NCBI GenBank assembly: GCA_017591395.1
Contig: WEDG01004495.1
Location: 124,001 to 188,000, forward strand
Direction: 5' to 3'
From: Schistocephalus solidus
Lineage: Eukaryota; Platyhelminthes; Cestoda; Diphyllobothriidea; Diphyllobothriidae
DNA length: 64,000 nucleotides
The stretch's first letter is position 1; each line of letters opens with the position of its first letter. Below the pieces are notes generated by a model. It did not search any database, had not been told where the DNA came from, and saw only the letters and a list, made by a program, of their open reading frames with translations. Positions 21,213-32,967 of the stretch are shown piece by piece. Position numbers and translations under genes: made by a program.

Positions 21213-21974
21213 GTGTCTCAACGTATCACCACTAGCAATAAAACCAGTCACCTACCACGTGAAACCAAGACGATAGGCCAGATTAATCTCACCCGCCCAA
21301 AATCCGGTGCAGTGAAAGAAATTGTATACGGTACACCTCTCCGCCTGTCCGGTGAATGTACGCAATCTTTCACTGCAAACACCAGTAGGTCGAATACTTT
21401 CGTCCAAAAATTTAAACAAAGCATGGCTCAACTGCGTCCAACTCCCACTCGCCTGAAACCCAAACGTGTGTTTGTGCGAGATGAATTTACTTCGGTTCCA
21501 TTCGTCTTCGTCCGGCTCGACGCAGTTCACAAGCCTCTTTGTTCCCCTTATGATGGCCCTTACAAGGTTTTTAAACTGACAGGCAGGTATTGTGCCCTTC
21601 AGAAGGCTGACAAGACTGACACAGTCTCCATTGACAGACTAAGCCAGCCTACCTTGAGTGCATCCCGCGGCCCGTTGTTCCATCCAATTCCCCCATACCG
21701 TCACCACCGAAACCATCTTTTTGGGTGCGCTTCACTCAACCGTCACACTCGACCAGCCCACCCACCCATTTCGCAACTTCTTTTTAACCACAACGCATTT
21801 CTTCTCGTTCTGGTTAACATATCCATTTTCCTGCCAATCTTGAGGACTTTCACGTGTAATCTTTTTGCATTTTTCTTATCCAGCGTTGTATTTTTTGAAC
21901 AATCAACGCTCTGGTGGTGGATTTGTGTAGGTATTTGTACAATTCACATGCTTGTATCTTTCTTGTTCACCTAA
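21213..21974 (+). pseudogene. Ty3/Gypsy integrase C-terminus (5'-truncated element 2)
   Basis: This 253-codon frame carries the chromodomain-less Gypsy integrase tail. EIVYGTPLRLSGE is followed by MAQLRPTPTR, then FVFVRLDAVHKPLCSPYDGP, then YKVFKLTGRYCALQ and VSIDRLSQPT. This is the GPY/F-like module typical of flatworm Gypsy Pol ends. After it come hydrophobic residues and WWWICVGIC. The integrase core is absent upstream, so only the 3' end of Pol remains. Confidence 0.85.
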
Positions 21975-22460
21975 ACCTTTATGTACGCTTGTTTGAATGT
22001 GTTAAAAAATGCACACAGTGAACTTCAACGTGCAACTGGGGCGTCTCCTGTTTTCGCTGCTGCATTTCACTAGCCCTCTCTTTATTGTGCTGATCTCTCT
22101 CAATTATTTGCATTCAAATTCAACGATCGACCTTCATTCCTAGATCGCATTTCACCAGATGTCATCTCAATTGAACTCCTGACTCTGCTTTCTAGATCTA
22201 GTGTAGAGCTCATTACAATCCTGAACAGTGCTCGCTATCTAAGAAGGCTACGTTTTTGTGAGTCTGTATTCTAACAATGCTCTGTCGTTTTTCCGTCTTT
22301 TTGTCGTTTGTAGTTTAGACACACAATTCCCCACTTAGTTTTGTACACTTTAGGTCTTAGCAGTTTTAACCCTTGTCTTCACTACCACCTATTTTTGTTC
22401 CTGCAAAAGAAAAAATCTTTTCATTAGAAGTGAACTGATGCTATTTTAAATGTGTTAAAA
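21975..22460 (+). repeat. Possible 3' untranslated/LTR region of Gypsy element 2
   Basis: AT- and T-rich sequence directly follows the Pol end. By position it should include the polypurine tract and 3' LTR. No second LTR copy was found in the window, so the call rests only on position. Confidence 0.3.
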
Positions 22461-23040
22461 TCAGGAATATAGAGCATCTAATTACTAATACATCGTACCT
22501 ACAGTGAATACGTATTGAAGCATATATGGTAATATGTTCCTGTAGACTGAGCATAAACGTATTTATGGTTATTCAATGTGGGAAATTACCCTGCCATCGA
22601 AAAAGACAACGTTGGACACACGTCGACATAACCGATACATATGGGGCGGGGCTGAGTAGATATGGTAGAATAATTAAAAGCAGTTATTTTACCTTGTCAG
22701 CAGCATCCCGGCGTTTGGTTCCGCCGCCATACCGGTCTCTCATCCCATGGAACCACTCAATAACCCTTTGACGTACTACGCCTGCTGAGCAGTTATGGAA
22801 TGTGGCATTTTGTCCAGTGGAATTGGTACACATAAGTAAATAAGAGAACCAAGAAACGAGAGCTTCTTGGATGATTCACACCAGCAGAAGCTGAGAAATA
22901 GAGGTGGACCAAGAAGACCTTTCCGGAGATTCATGACATACTCTTTATGATATCATCCACCAATGATGGCAAACCGTTGTTGCTGAAAAAAAGTTCATAA
23001 AAAATTTGCATTCCGCCTCCAAGTATAGCCGCTTTCCGTA
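22461..23040. other. Unassigned DNA
   Basis: No convincing gene or repeat was seen in this stretch. Confidence 0.4.
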
Positions 23041-23128
23041 TTCAACCACACAGTGAATTCATCGTACGTGTCCTTCCTACGTAATGAAAGTTGCTGTATG
23101 CATCTTTTATCCATAGCAGGAAGCTTAC

Positions 23129-23452
23129 AAACTGCACTAGCTTAAGAACTTCGTCAGTCGAGGCACTCATCTTGTCTAGCCTATGCCACTGCTCAGCAAA
23201 CTGCAGAGAGAACTGTTCGGCCGAGTAGTCTATTTTTAATCTAAGTGGATTATAAAAATTGTGAACCGTCCTACCGCTGGGATCCCATGTCATTGTACGT
23301 ATCACTGTTGCTGGTGGACGGAAGAGTTTCAGTGCACTTTTCCAGTGGCATTCTATAGTATAGAGGAATGACAAAGGTTTACTGGTACGAGGCCGGTGGC
23401 GGTGGTTGAATATGACTATCACACGATGGTGATGTGGTGGGCGTATTTTCAT
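23129..23452 (-). CDS. Candidate exon of an unidentified minus-strand gene
   Basis: An open minus frame reads as a globular protein: PLSFLYTIECHWKSALKLF, then TWDPSGRTVHNFYNPLRL and SAEQFSLQFAEQWHRLDKM. It runs into a good donor (GTAAGC at 23128-23123) after the codons for KLVQF. The acceptor side was not fixed. The first part (MKIRPPHHH...) is low-complexity and probably intronic. There is no transposon motif. The product is not recognised. Confidence 0.35.
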
Positions 23453-23659
23453 CCCTTGGCCTCAAAATATTTATTGGAAAATGTTTCTTACTGAAGTATG
23501 CGTGGTGGCGTCGGCCAGCCAGCCAATGTCCTAGAGGGTTCTTCACATTGGACGGTGTCGTTGTCAGTATCCGCAGAATCGGACGTGCGTTTCCGGACAA
23601 ATAAACAAGGATTTGTAAATCATATTATAAACTTTCTTCTTCCGGAGGCCTCTGCCTAA

Positions 23660-24700
23660 TGCAGTGGGCTCAGAACTTGACAAGTCCCCTCTGTGTTCTG
23701 CTTTTTTTTTACCAATATGCTGGCCTTGTCCAATGTCAGGTTGTTCCTTAGGACTTTGACCATGGAAGCTGGTGGCCTTGTGTTGCTCTCCATCAATTCC
23801 TCACGTAACCTGGCGTTTTTGACCGGAACACGCGATTGTGTTTGAAAAACCATTTGCCTGCCACAGCAGCAATGCCATTGTCATTAACAGCGTACATCTG
23901 CAAACAATGACACCGACCAGTGAAAGTGTATAAATAAGGGAGTGTGTTATGTCTAAGGATTAACATGAAAAACGAAGACCAAACACCAAATTTTATAAAA
24001 GTTGAAATGTGTGACACAGGGAAAACAGGATAAAGGCTCATTCAGTGTTAAAGGGTACATACTTACAAAGAGTGTCAGACAAAGATGAAGTAGAAATAAT
24101 TGTTTCTAACACGGACGATTTGAAAATAAATAAGGAGGAAGAAATGGATGTAGTAAAAAGTCATTGCAGTCTAGGATGGATTTAAAACTTTATCCCAGTA
24201 GCTGAAACAGATGTCAGTACGCATGCTCTGTCGCCGACAAGAACCACATTAGCAGGCGCCTGAATTACAGGATTTATACATTGTGCGAAATCGCAGTGGA
24301 TCTGCGGGCTATATGGAAAGACCGTGGAACCACTTCGTCATCGTTGGGAATTCGGGAAACCCTAGCAGATGTCTTTCGGAAAAGCGTCTGTATACCTAGA
24401 CGGCTACGTTAGATGGGCCTGATGAACATTAAGGTTCGTGATCATGACGTTGTGGATGAAAGAGGAAAAATTGCTCGTGAATTAATTTATGGTGATAACA
24501 GACTTGTGCAGTATCTTGTCCCCATTGCCTGCATCACACACCTTGGCTAGATGATGACTGGAAGTGTGCTCGAGAGCAGTGGCTGACAATGAAAACGTTG
24601 TGACATTCATGGCCTGGCCTTAAATTAAATAACTAAATTGCATATTTATGACCCAGAGGGTATCATCATTACATACTTAGTATCGCGGTACAAATAAATA
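23660..24700. other. Unassigned DNA
   Basis: A 43-codon plus frame near 24421 (MNIKVRDHDVV...) looks faintly coding but has no bounded splice sites. Nothing else is supported. Confidence 0.35.
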
Positions 24701-25197
24701 AAAATGGGTTAATTGCTGCACTATGTGACCACCGTCAGGGTTGCAAAAACGGAGGAACGTATCAAGGTTGTCAACAGTTAGTGCAACGGCGCGTTGTTTG
24801 AAATTGGTTTCGAATTTCAAGTACCTCGAGCCTACGAGTTTTAAGTCTCTACCTCAGTGTAGAAGACACGGTGTTGGAAAATCTATTAAAGAATTGTCTT
24901 TATATTCCTCTGAGTTTGTAAATTACAACTTGGACCCTCGATCTTTGCTGCTTTCTGAAACTCACGCCGGCTGTGTGATCCCTGCATCTGCTCTCAATCG
25001 CGGAAGGGACTCAAATCAAAGGCTGAGTCCTTATATTTTCAAATTCTTATTGTTGAAAAACTCAGCTGACTCTCTATTAATTTTTGTGGCAATTATAACA
25101 TGCAAAACTCAAGTTCCATAAGTTTATTGTCACAAAAAATTGGTCCACAACCAAGCTGCTTGGACCGTCTCTCGGCGCCTCTACCCACTCGGCCATA

Positions 25198-25911
25198 TTG
25201 GCAGGGGATCTTGTTAAGCAAGTTAATGGACAAGCAGAAAACAATTTTAACCATCGTTATTCTGCTATTTGTTCACCTCCCGCTAAACGGGGTAAAAGTT
25301 CAGTAAACTTAACTAATGTAGCTTACGAAGACGAAACATGTATTGGGTGTTTCAGCCTCCAGCAGACATTTTCAGGGATGGAGCAGGAAATAAGGAATCT
25401 AAGACAAGAAATAGATAACTTTAAAAAATCTATATCTTGCCCAACTGCTAAAAAAGCTCCTGTTCGTAATAAACCTACAACAAAGCAAAATTCGTATTCA
25501 TTTATAGCTTCTTCAAGCTTACATAAAAGTCACATTAAACATATCGCGACTGCTGGACCCGGTAAACCAGAGGAAATTTCGCTACTTCCGAAGGGAGCCC
25601 CATCTAGTCCTTGCGCCACTCTACCGGTACTTAGTTCGGGTAGCATCAGCACTAATCTGGCTTTACCGCCCATCGCCACATCACTGGTAGACGATGCACC
25701 AACATACGATGTTGAAGAGGTTGGCGAGTTCGTTAAGCCAAAGAAGAAAAGGTCTAAGAAGAACAAGTCTTGCAGAGATTTGGCTCTAGCCTGCCCAACA
25801 CCCAGTTCATGTGGACCTACCGGGCCAAGTGAATTGGTTACCAGTACTCACTCAGCTGAAAGATCTGAGTTACAAACGGAGCCCTCGTTTGAGTCGAAAA
25901 ACATAATTTAG
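25198..25911 (+). pseudogene. LINE A ORF1-like protein
   Basis: A 237-codon frame has CIGCFSLQ, then a charged heptad-like helix MEQEIRNLRQEIDNFKKSI (coiled coil), then a Ser/Pro-rich stretch and a basic patch KPKKKRSKKNK. This architecture (coiled coil, then basic nucleic-acid-binding region) is that of LINE ORF1 chaperones. It stops at 25911, and the C-terminal domain continues in another frame. Confidence 0.65.
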
Positions 25912-25918
25912 TCATTAA

Positions 25919-26200
25919 AAGGTCCCGGAGTCAGCTTCAAGTATTCCAAAGGAGCGAGTCAAACATGACTTGGATCTCCTTCAATTGTATGCAAAAACGA
26001 TGCTAATGGACGGCGAGTCCATCCACATTCTCAAGGCATATAGAATAGGGAAAGCTCTGTCCGCACCCGAATCAAATTCTCGACCAAGACCTCTTAAAAT
26101 CATCTTGGAAAACGAAGCACAGGCACAGCTCCTGCTACAGAGAAAAGCAACCCTACGGGGCCTGCATTCTGAAGTTTTTTTCAACCGGAATACGGACTGA
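25919..26200 (+). pseudogene. LINE A ORF1 C-terminal domain
   Basis: In the second frame the codons for ERVKHDLDLLQLYAKTM lead into HILKAYRIGKAL and RPLKIILENEAQAQLLL, then LHSEVFF. A homologous segment with RPLKIILEN and DVFFS is found at 41560-41680 in LINE B. Both lie just before the endonuclease, so this module is shared between LINE subfamilies. It resembles an RRM-like ORF1 core. Confidence 0.65.
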
Positions 26201-26216
26201 AGGAGAGACTAAAAAA

Positions 26217-26875
26217 ATGAGACAGTTAATAATAGAACTGGAAACACGAAGGACCAATGGCGAGGCACATCTCCAAATAAGAAACGGACAAATTGTTCAA
26301 GTGAAAAAGAACATTTCTTTGGCCGAAGGCATTCACTCTGACAGCCTAACTGTCCCTTCTCAGAAACAAAAACGTGCGCTTAAATTATTCGTATTAAATG
26401 CCAGATCTCTGCTTAATAAGATGCCATTGCTCCAGACTCTGGTTTTCATCCACTGCCCCGACATTGTAATAGTTACAGAGACTTGGGCAACACCCTGTGT
26501 ATCCAACTCTGAACTCAATATTCAAGGGTACGACTATATTCGTAACGATCGACACGAGGGCCGTGGCGGAGGAAGCTGCATCTATATTAAGCAGCCACTA
26601 TTTCTGCCGTTGGATTATCGACAATTTACCGCGGTAGAAGAGAGTTGTTGGCTCCGAGTAGTTCTTAAAGATAACTAATCTTTACTTGTCGGTTGTGTCT
26701 ATCGCCCCCCAAACGCAAGTGGGGATTACGATCTACGTCTCTCACAGGCATTTCATGCCGCAGTTGACCTAAATATGAAGTACTGCTTGATTGCAGGTGA
26801 CTTCAATCTCCCTGAAGTTCATTGGTTTCCACCTTCCGGTCCTGCAAAGTTCGAAAACTTGCTTTGAGGCCATAG
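26217..26875 (+). pseudogene. LINE A AP endonuclease domain
   Basis: LKLFVLNARSLLNKMPLLQ is the usual start of an AP endonuclease domain. It is followed by DIVIVTETWATP (catalytic Glu in TETW), YIRNDRHEGRGGGSCIYI, and, after an in-frame stop at 26676-26678, VYRPPNASGDYD and CLIAGDFNLPEVHW (catalytic Asp/Asn in GDFN). The terminal SDH segment is scrambled by later frameshifts. Confidence 0.82.
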
Positions 26876-27543
26876 ATACTGGCATGTGGGATCAGGTAGT
26901 TGATTTTTCCCACCCGAGGATCAAACATACTTGATCTTATCTTCTGCAGAGGTTGTCAGCCACTGTCAGTTTCACCTTTAGACCCACTTGGGAGTTCAGA
27001 CCATGCTATAGTTGTTTCTTCACCTAGAAATCGAGGCTGAGAAACGTTTTCAAAAAATATAGCTTTTTTCCACGATTTCCGATCAGCAAATATGGGGAAT
27101 TACTAACACATCTTAATTCCCACGATTGGACTAACTTCTTTCTATGTTTGGATGTGAATGTTTGTACTGATGCATTCTACCAAGTTCTAGGTCCACTCAT
27201 TTCTCGTTTTGTTCCTCTTTAGAAAATAATTAATGTCAAGGATGAAGTCTACCTCCCTTTACCTTTCCGCCGTAGATTGCGTAGACTCTCGCGTCGTTTT
27301 CATCGACTAAATGACACTTCCGTCCTGCCATTGATCCAGCCAATCTTTGAACAGGCTAAGAGGCTCTCGAAGAAAAGCGACTAGCTGAAGAGGTTAACTT
27401 TGCCGAAAAACCCTTCGTACAATGTTGCAAAACTCTTTTTCGCGGACTGTAAAATCACAGAGAAAAATCAGTACCCTGTACTTCGAGATGCTTTGAAACC
27501 CTATAGCTGACGCTAAGTTGACGGCTGATAGCTCAATGCTTTC

Positions 27544-28507
27544 TTGTCTAGAACTTTCAGTGAACATTCGGTTGCCCCCTTTCCAAACGTCCGGGTTTGG
27601 ACCGGTAACGTCCTCGAAAACATAACTTTTACCCTCTGGAACGTAACCGTAGCCATTCGGCGTTCTCGCCAATTTTACAGTCCTGGACCAGATGGCGTCC
27701 CGGTCAGCGTTCTAAAGGCGGATGCAAATGATATATTTCCGTCACTTCTGTATAAGATATTTAATCTTGCTCTTGAAAGTGAAACCTTCCCTATTTTATG
27801 GAAGGAATCGCACATTTTGCCTATACCCAAACACGGCAGAACTACGTCATTTGACGACTTTAGGCCAATAAATACACTGCCAGCAGCCTCGAAGATATTA
27901 GAGACCTTGATTAAAGACAAGTTGATGCGTCACCTAACAGAGAATAACCTACTTAATGCGGCTCAGCATGGGTTTCGAAAAAGATCTTGTGACACCTGCC
28001 AGCTCTCTTTACTTTGATTATGTGCTACAATCTAGAGATAGTGGTTTTGCAATTTACACCGTTTATTTCGACTTCACGAAGGCTTTTGATCGTGTTGACC
28101 ACGATCTCCTCCTGCTGAAACTTACCTCCTTCGGCATAGGTAACAAGCTTCTGAACTTAATATCCTCCTATTTGAATGATCGCGCACAACGGGTAAAAAT
28201 TTCCGATGTTATCTCCAACCCCACGCACGTGAGGAGTGGCGTTATTCAGGGTAGTGTACTCGGCCCACTTCTATTTTGCCTTTTTGTGAACGATGTTCTG
28301 ATTGTTTTCAGTATGGTAGGCCCTTTATGTACGCTGATGATTTTAAAAGTTGCCTATCGTTATAAACCGGTCGATCGCCACATTGTGCTTGAGCTCTTAA
28401 AAAGGATCTTCAAGCCTTCGCTCAGTGGTGTCGCACATGGCGCCTTTCGCTCTCTTGGCACAAATGCTCCGTTATGGTTAGTTGTGACAACCATCAGCCT
28501 CATCTAA
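27544..28507 (+). pseudogene. LINE A reverse transcriptase
   Basis: The first frame has SPGPDGVPVSVLK, IFNLALESETFPILWKESHI and FRPINTLPAASKILETL, ending after QHGFRKRSCDTC. The second frame continues with VYFDFTKAFDRVDHDLLLLK (RT motif A), then VRSGVIQGSVLGPLLFCLFV (motif B). The active site YADD is present near 28338 but in a third frame (FMYADDFKSC). At least two frameshifts therefore separate motif B from the catalytic pair. Confidence 0.85.
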
Positions 28508-29187
28508 GCATAGACGGTCATAACTTAAATGTGCCCGGGTTTATAACGGATCTGGGCATATCATATTCTAGTAGTCTTAATCTGTCAAAGCACTGCGCCC
28601 TGATTGTCTCTAAAGCACGCCAAACCACTGGGTTTATTCTCAGAAATTTTAAAACCCTCAATATTAGGACCAGCCTTTATAAAATGTATGTCAGACCTAG
28701 TCTGGAATACTGCTCGTTTCTATTTAGCCTTCTGCACGCGAGTGAACGGAGGAAGATAGAATCAGTCCAGCACTTCTTTACTAAAAAGAGTTATTACTTC
28801 AGAGCACAGAAACCTGTCCTACCAACAACGCTGTGAGCTTACAAGCCTCGACACGTTGTGGCTTCGTAGATTACAGAAGGGACTATTTTTACTGTTCAAG
28901 CTTTTTAAACGGTTTTACCTTTAACCCCTTACATCCCCTGAGGCAGCTCGATCACTGTCGGCACACCAATCATAGAGATGTATTCTTATTTCTTCCTTTG
29001 GCACGCACCGTTAAATACCGTCAGTTTTTCGGTAAACGCTATAGCAATCTGGAATAAACTACCCAGAAGTATTAAAATTCAGCAAAACTATCCTTTGTTT
29101 ACGAGAGCTGTCACTAGTTTTTCTACATTCAGGACACCTTCCGCGAATTTTTGGGTGCTGATTCTCTGGAAGCTTTTTCCGTTCTGA
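28474..29187 (+). pseudogene. LINE A RT thumb/C-terminal part
   Basis: Frames carry DLGISYSSSLNLSKHC, RQTTGFILRNFKTLNIRTSL and YVRPSLEYCSFLFS, then, out of frame, NAIAIWNKLPRSIK and FSTFRTPS. This is the standard CR1/Jockey C-terminal region. The same block recurs at 36105-36720 and, further diverged, at 36880-37740. Confidence 0.8.
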
Positions 29188-29399
29188 TGGCGTCCACGGA
29201 CTCTGAATCCTATGCCGGACTTCATGCTGAAGGCAATGTTGCTAGCTCTGCAGTCCGTAATCGGGTTATTCCTCAGTCTACAGCTAGCAGCCGCTCGCCG
29301 GCATACTTGCTGCTAGTACAGAAGACCAGATCCACAACACCGAAAGGAGAAGTACTACACTGTGCACCTGTGTCAACACTTCCCTGTCCTAAACTTTAA

Positions 29400-29543
29400 T
29401 CTGTTCAACAAGCTGCAGTTTTTTTCTCCTGAAAATACCTTAAAGAACGATCAGGAGTTTTTTTTCACTGTCAGCTGGACCCCATACTGCATATATCCCT
29501 TTTGACCTTGCCTGTAAACTGGCAATAAATAAATAAATAAATA
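29400..29543 (+). other. LINE A 3' UTR hairpin and AATA tail
   Basis: CTCCTGA and TCAGGAG form an inverted repeat near 29427-29458, followed by TTTCACTGTCAGC and an (AATA) tail at 29524-29543. The insertion at 32936-33385 carries the same hairpin, the same CACTGTCAGC box and an ATT tail. A conserved 3' stem-loop plus simple-repeat tail is how stringent LINE RTs recognise their RNA. Confidence 0.65.
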
Positions 29544-29544
29544 A

Positions 29545-30420
29545 GGTTAAAAAGGAGAGGACGAATAAGCGAATACGGCTGACAGAAAATTTTTAGAAAG
29601 CAATATATTATCAAGGGAACTGCCTCAAATACCAGGAGGACCCTTTCAAAAATCACAAAGTTGCGAGTTTGGGAAGGAAACAGATAATAAGGACGTTATA
29701 TCTTCCGAAATTAAAATGTTTGCGCAATTTGGTTTTGAAAATCGTTAATGTAGATGACAACCTGGTTTAGTGTGTAAGACTATTTCAGGTGAAAGCATAT
29801 TTGGAGGCAAAAGCTGAGATTGGTTACTTGTGGAGCTAAGGGGTGATGAAATTATCATGGAGGAATTATGGGTGGCATAAGGTCAATCTACCAGAGTGAG
29901 AGCGTTAATTCGAGGGGCATTTGGGCTAGAGTTAACATGAAACAGGAAGCAGAGACCAGATTCGAGTCTTCTAACCCACAGAAATTTAGTGTTTGCTAAG
30001 CGGCATCCATCCGTTTAAGATATACTGGATCCAGGAAGAGAAAAAATTTTCCAGTAAAAACTCTCTGATCATTTTCAATCTTATAGCGGTTAGAGGCGTT
30101 CATCAGCCCAAAGAGGGGACAGCGGTATTCTAGGATGGGAAGAACAAACATGCGGTACAGTCTTCAATTTATTTGCGAAAGGAAGTAATTATTTGATATA
30201 AAACCATATATCTGTGCAGCCTTTGCAGAATTTTCGATCTGCATGTGGCGATAATGCTAGTTTATTTATGTAACTAAGAGCTATGTCTCTGATGATTGAT
30301 CGTTCTAAAAGTGTATTATTTTGAAATACTAGGGACCCAGGAAGCTTGACGGGTCAAATCACATGAAACTACTCTTGTATGGAGAAAATTCTATCTGCCA
30401 ACCAGAGCTTCAACCTGAGA
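29545..30420 (-). mobile_element. CR1-like LINE fragment (minus)
   Basis: On the minus strand this matches the 36880-37930 plus copy. It includes the CGTCAAGCTTCCTGG box, a 3'-proximal block with TTTGGGAAGGAAACAG reversed, and the CTCCTTTTTAAC end. It abuts the plus tail of LINE A on one side and a plus RT fragment at 30421 on the other, so it is the split remains of an older insertion. Confidence 0.65.
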
Positions 30421-30850
30421 GCGTCCCGGTCAGCGTTTTAAAGGCGGATGCAAACGATATATTTCCGTCCCTTCTGTAAAAGATATTTAATGTTGCTCTT
30501 GAAAGTGAAACTTTCCCTATTTTATGGATTGAATCGCACATACTGCCTATACCCAAACACAGCTGACCTACGTCATTTGACGACTTTAAGCCAAAAAACA
30601 CTACCAGCATTCTCGAAGATCTTCGAGACCTTGATCAAAGACAAGATGATGCGTCACCTAACAGAGAATAACCTACTTAATGCGGCTCAGCATGGGCTTC
30701 TCGAAAAAGGTCTTGTGGAACCTGTCCTCTCTCTTTTTTTGATCATGTTATACAGTCTAGAGACAGCGGTTTTGAAATTTACACCGTTAACTTCGATTTC
30801 ACGAAGGCTGCGTATGAGACAAAATATCACGAAAATGCGTCAATGAACTT
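30421..30850 (+). pseudogene. LINE A-family RT fragment
   Basis: It aligns nearly base for base with 27697-28085 of LINE A (same GCGTCCCGGTCAGCG start, same AATAACCTACTTAATGCGGC). It keeps IFETLIKDKMMRHLTENNLL before breaking off inside RT motif A. It is truncated at both ends and frameshifted. Confidence 0.8.
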
Positions 30851-31342
30851 GAGGCCTCAGCATCTTTGGATCCAGAATTGAATTCTGATGATGGTTAGTA
30901 TCCAAAGAAACGGTAGCATTTTAGACTGTGGACCACCGAATATGTACATCCGAATGACATCATCGTTTGGAGGACTGGTGATATAAGGAGACATCATAGT
31001 TCATGGGCGACTCGAGGTAGCGAAAATATAGTTTCAAGAGGGTCACTTAAATTCCCGATGGTCCTTTCTCCGAGTCATGGGGAAAGCTACTGGGAAAAGA
31101 TGAGGAAAATAAAAGGTTAATAGAATCAGTGTTAAGATATATGTGCCGTCTTCGCTTGAATGCAGATTGACTAGTTAACGACCTTATTTCAATTGGCAAG
31201 TTATTCCAAAGAAAACCATACCTAGAAGCAAAGAAGAGAGAGCGTTTATACGTGGAAGATGCAGGGGAGGTATAATAAGTGCAGAATTTCTGAGGTTATA
31301 AGGAAGGATAACGGGGGTAATTACAGAAAGCTTGGGGAGGGT

Positions 31343-32935
31343 TTAACTATTATTTAGTCGGAAAAGGAGACAAAAGCCTGCTTCAAGTCTCCTGAACCAA
31401 AGAAATTTTAGCTTCATTAGCTGGCATCTTGTTGAGTAGGAAGCAGTTGAAAGAGTCGGAAATATGAGTTTTTTTGTGAAATGTCTTTGGATATTTTCAA
31501 TTTTTGAACGGCTAGATTCGTTCATCAAACCGAAGAAAGGACAGCAAAATTCAAGAACGGGAAGTACAAACATACGATAAAGTTTTAATTTAATTTCAGG
31601 AAGGTAGAAATTATAAGAAATAAAGCCGCAAATCTAAGCAGCTTTTGCCGTAATTCTACCGACATGAGGCGAAAGATCTAATTTATTGGTGAATCTTAAG
31701 CCCAAGTCCTTGATGGAGTAACATTCAATCATAGGGCAACCTTCAAAAATAATAGGTTGTGGCAGCCTTACAGGCCCAAAACTCATGTAGCGACACTTAG
31801 TAGGTGAGAACTCCATTAGCCATGTGGATCTCCATGGCGAAAGAGCGTCTAAGTCTGAATGAATTTGTTCTAGGCACCGTTTGGTCGTAGAGTTAGAGAA
31901 GTAATACGCGCATTTGAGGTCATCAGCATCAATGAAAGATTAAGAATGTTTAACTATCGATGAAATATCATTTATATACATTAAGAACAACGAAGGACCT
32001 AATACGGTCCCTTGAAGGACACCGCTCACAATCGGAGTAGCACTTGAGTATAAGGACCCCACTATAACGTTTTGTTTTCGGTCATATAGATATGCTTTAA
32101 ATAAAGTCAGTAAGGGGACTACGAAATCCTATAGCTTCAAGTTTAGCTAGAAGTCGTCTATGAGGCACTTTATCGAATGCCTTACTAAGATTAAAATGGA
32201 TAACTACTACAGATAGATGATCATTACGAAGAGACGTTAGTAGCTTTAGATAAAACCTGTGGCAGGTTTCACAAGGGCGTTCCGGTAAGAAGCCGTGTTG
32301 GGAAAAGTTGATAATTTGATTGCTTATGCAAAAATCCGTGATTTGTTTCGCAATTTGTTTTTCCAAGAGGTTAGCAAGAGAGGGCATTTTATGAACACCG
32401 CAATAGTTATGAATGTACGAGCGGGAACCAGATTTAAAAACTGTTATTATAATAGAAGTTTTCCAAAAATCGGGGAAGAAACTATTTTCGAGAAATACTG
32501 AGAATAACTTGCTTAGTAAAGGTGGAAAATCCCTTAACTTTTTAATAAGTGAGTTTGGAATGTTATCAGTTCCAACCGAATGTAAATTTTTTAGGTGAGC
32601 TATGTCTTTTTGAATACATGAAGGCGAAAAATTAATAGATGTAAGAAGCGAATTTGAAAGCAGAGGACTTGTGGGAGTGGGGCTAGTTTCAGTGGTAAAG
32701 TGTTTGGCAAAAAAACGAATTTAACAATTCTGCTTCACCCAAATCGTCTGTTACAATTTTTTTGTTACAGTCGAGTAAGGGCGGAGTTACATTCAGACGC
32801 TTAGCCGATGACTGAACATGGAAGATTTGAGCAACATATTTGGATGAGCTTGCATCACCTAGTGCCCTAGACTCCTTATGCTTATCTCTCGCGAGCCTTA
32901 TTGTCGATGCTAATTCAAATATTGGTGCAATCCTT
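31343..32935 (-). pseudogene. LINE C reverse transcriptase and C-terminal part
   Basis: The N-terminal RT segment reads VGTDNIPNSLIKKL and FPDFWKTSIIITVFKSG. Then come MPSLANLLEKQIAKQITDF, INFSQHGFLPERPCETC and VVIHFNLSKAFDKVPHRRLL (motif A with FNLSKAF). After breaks, FSPTKCRYMSFGP, IKDLGLRFTNKLDLSPHV and VLEFCCPFFG mark the C-terminal region. The catalytic AxDD strand is not intact in any frame. Confidence 0.8.
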
Positions 32936-32936
32936 A

Positions 32937-32967
<31 letters not shown>

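Larger units (their letters stand above)
24741..29543 (+). mobile_element. CR1/Jockey-like LINE, long decayed copy A
   Basis: Domains in order on the plus strand are an ORF1-like coiled-coil protein (25198-25911), an ORF1 C-terminal domain (25919-26200), AP endonuclease (26217-26875), reverse transcriptase (27544-28507) and an RT C-terminal domain (28474-29187). A 3' UTR with a hairpin and an AATA repeat tail follows at 29524-29543. Frames change at least four times and there are internal stops, so the copy is dead. Its 5' end is not fixed. The 24741-25121 frame may be 5' UTR. Confidence 0.85.
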
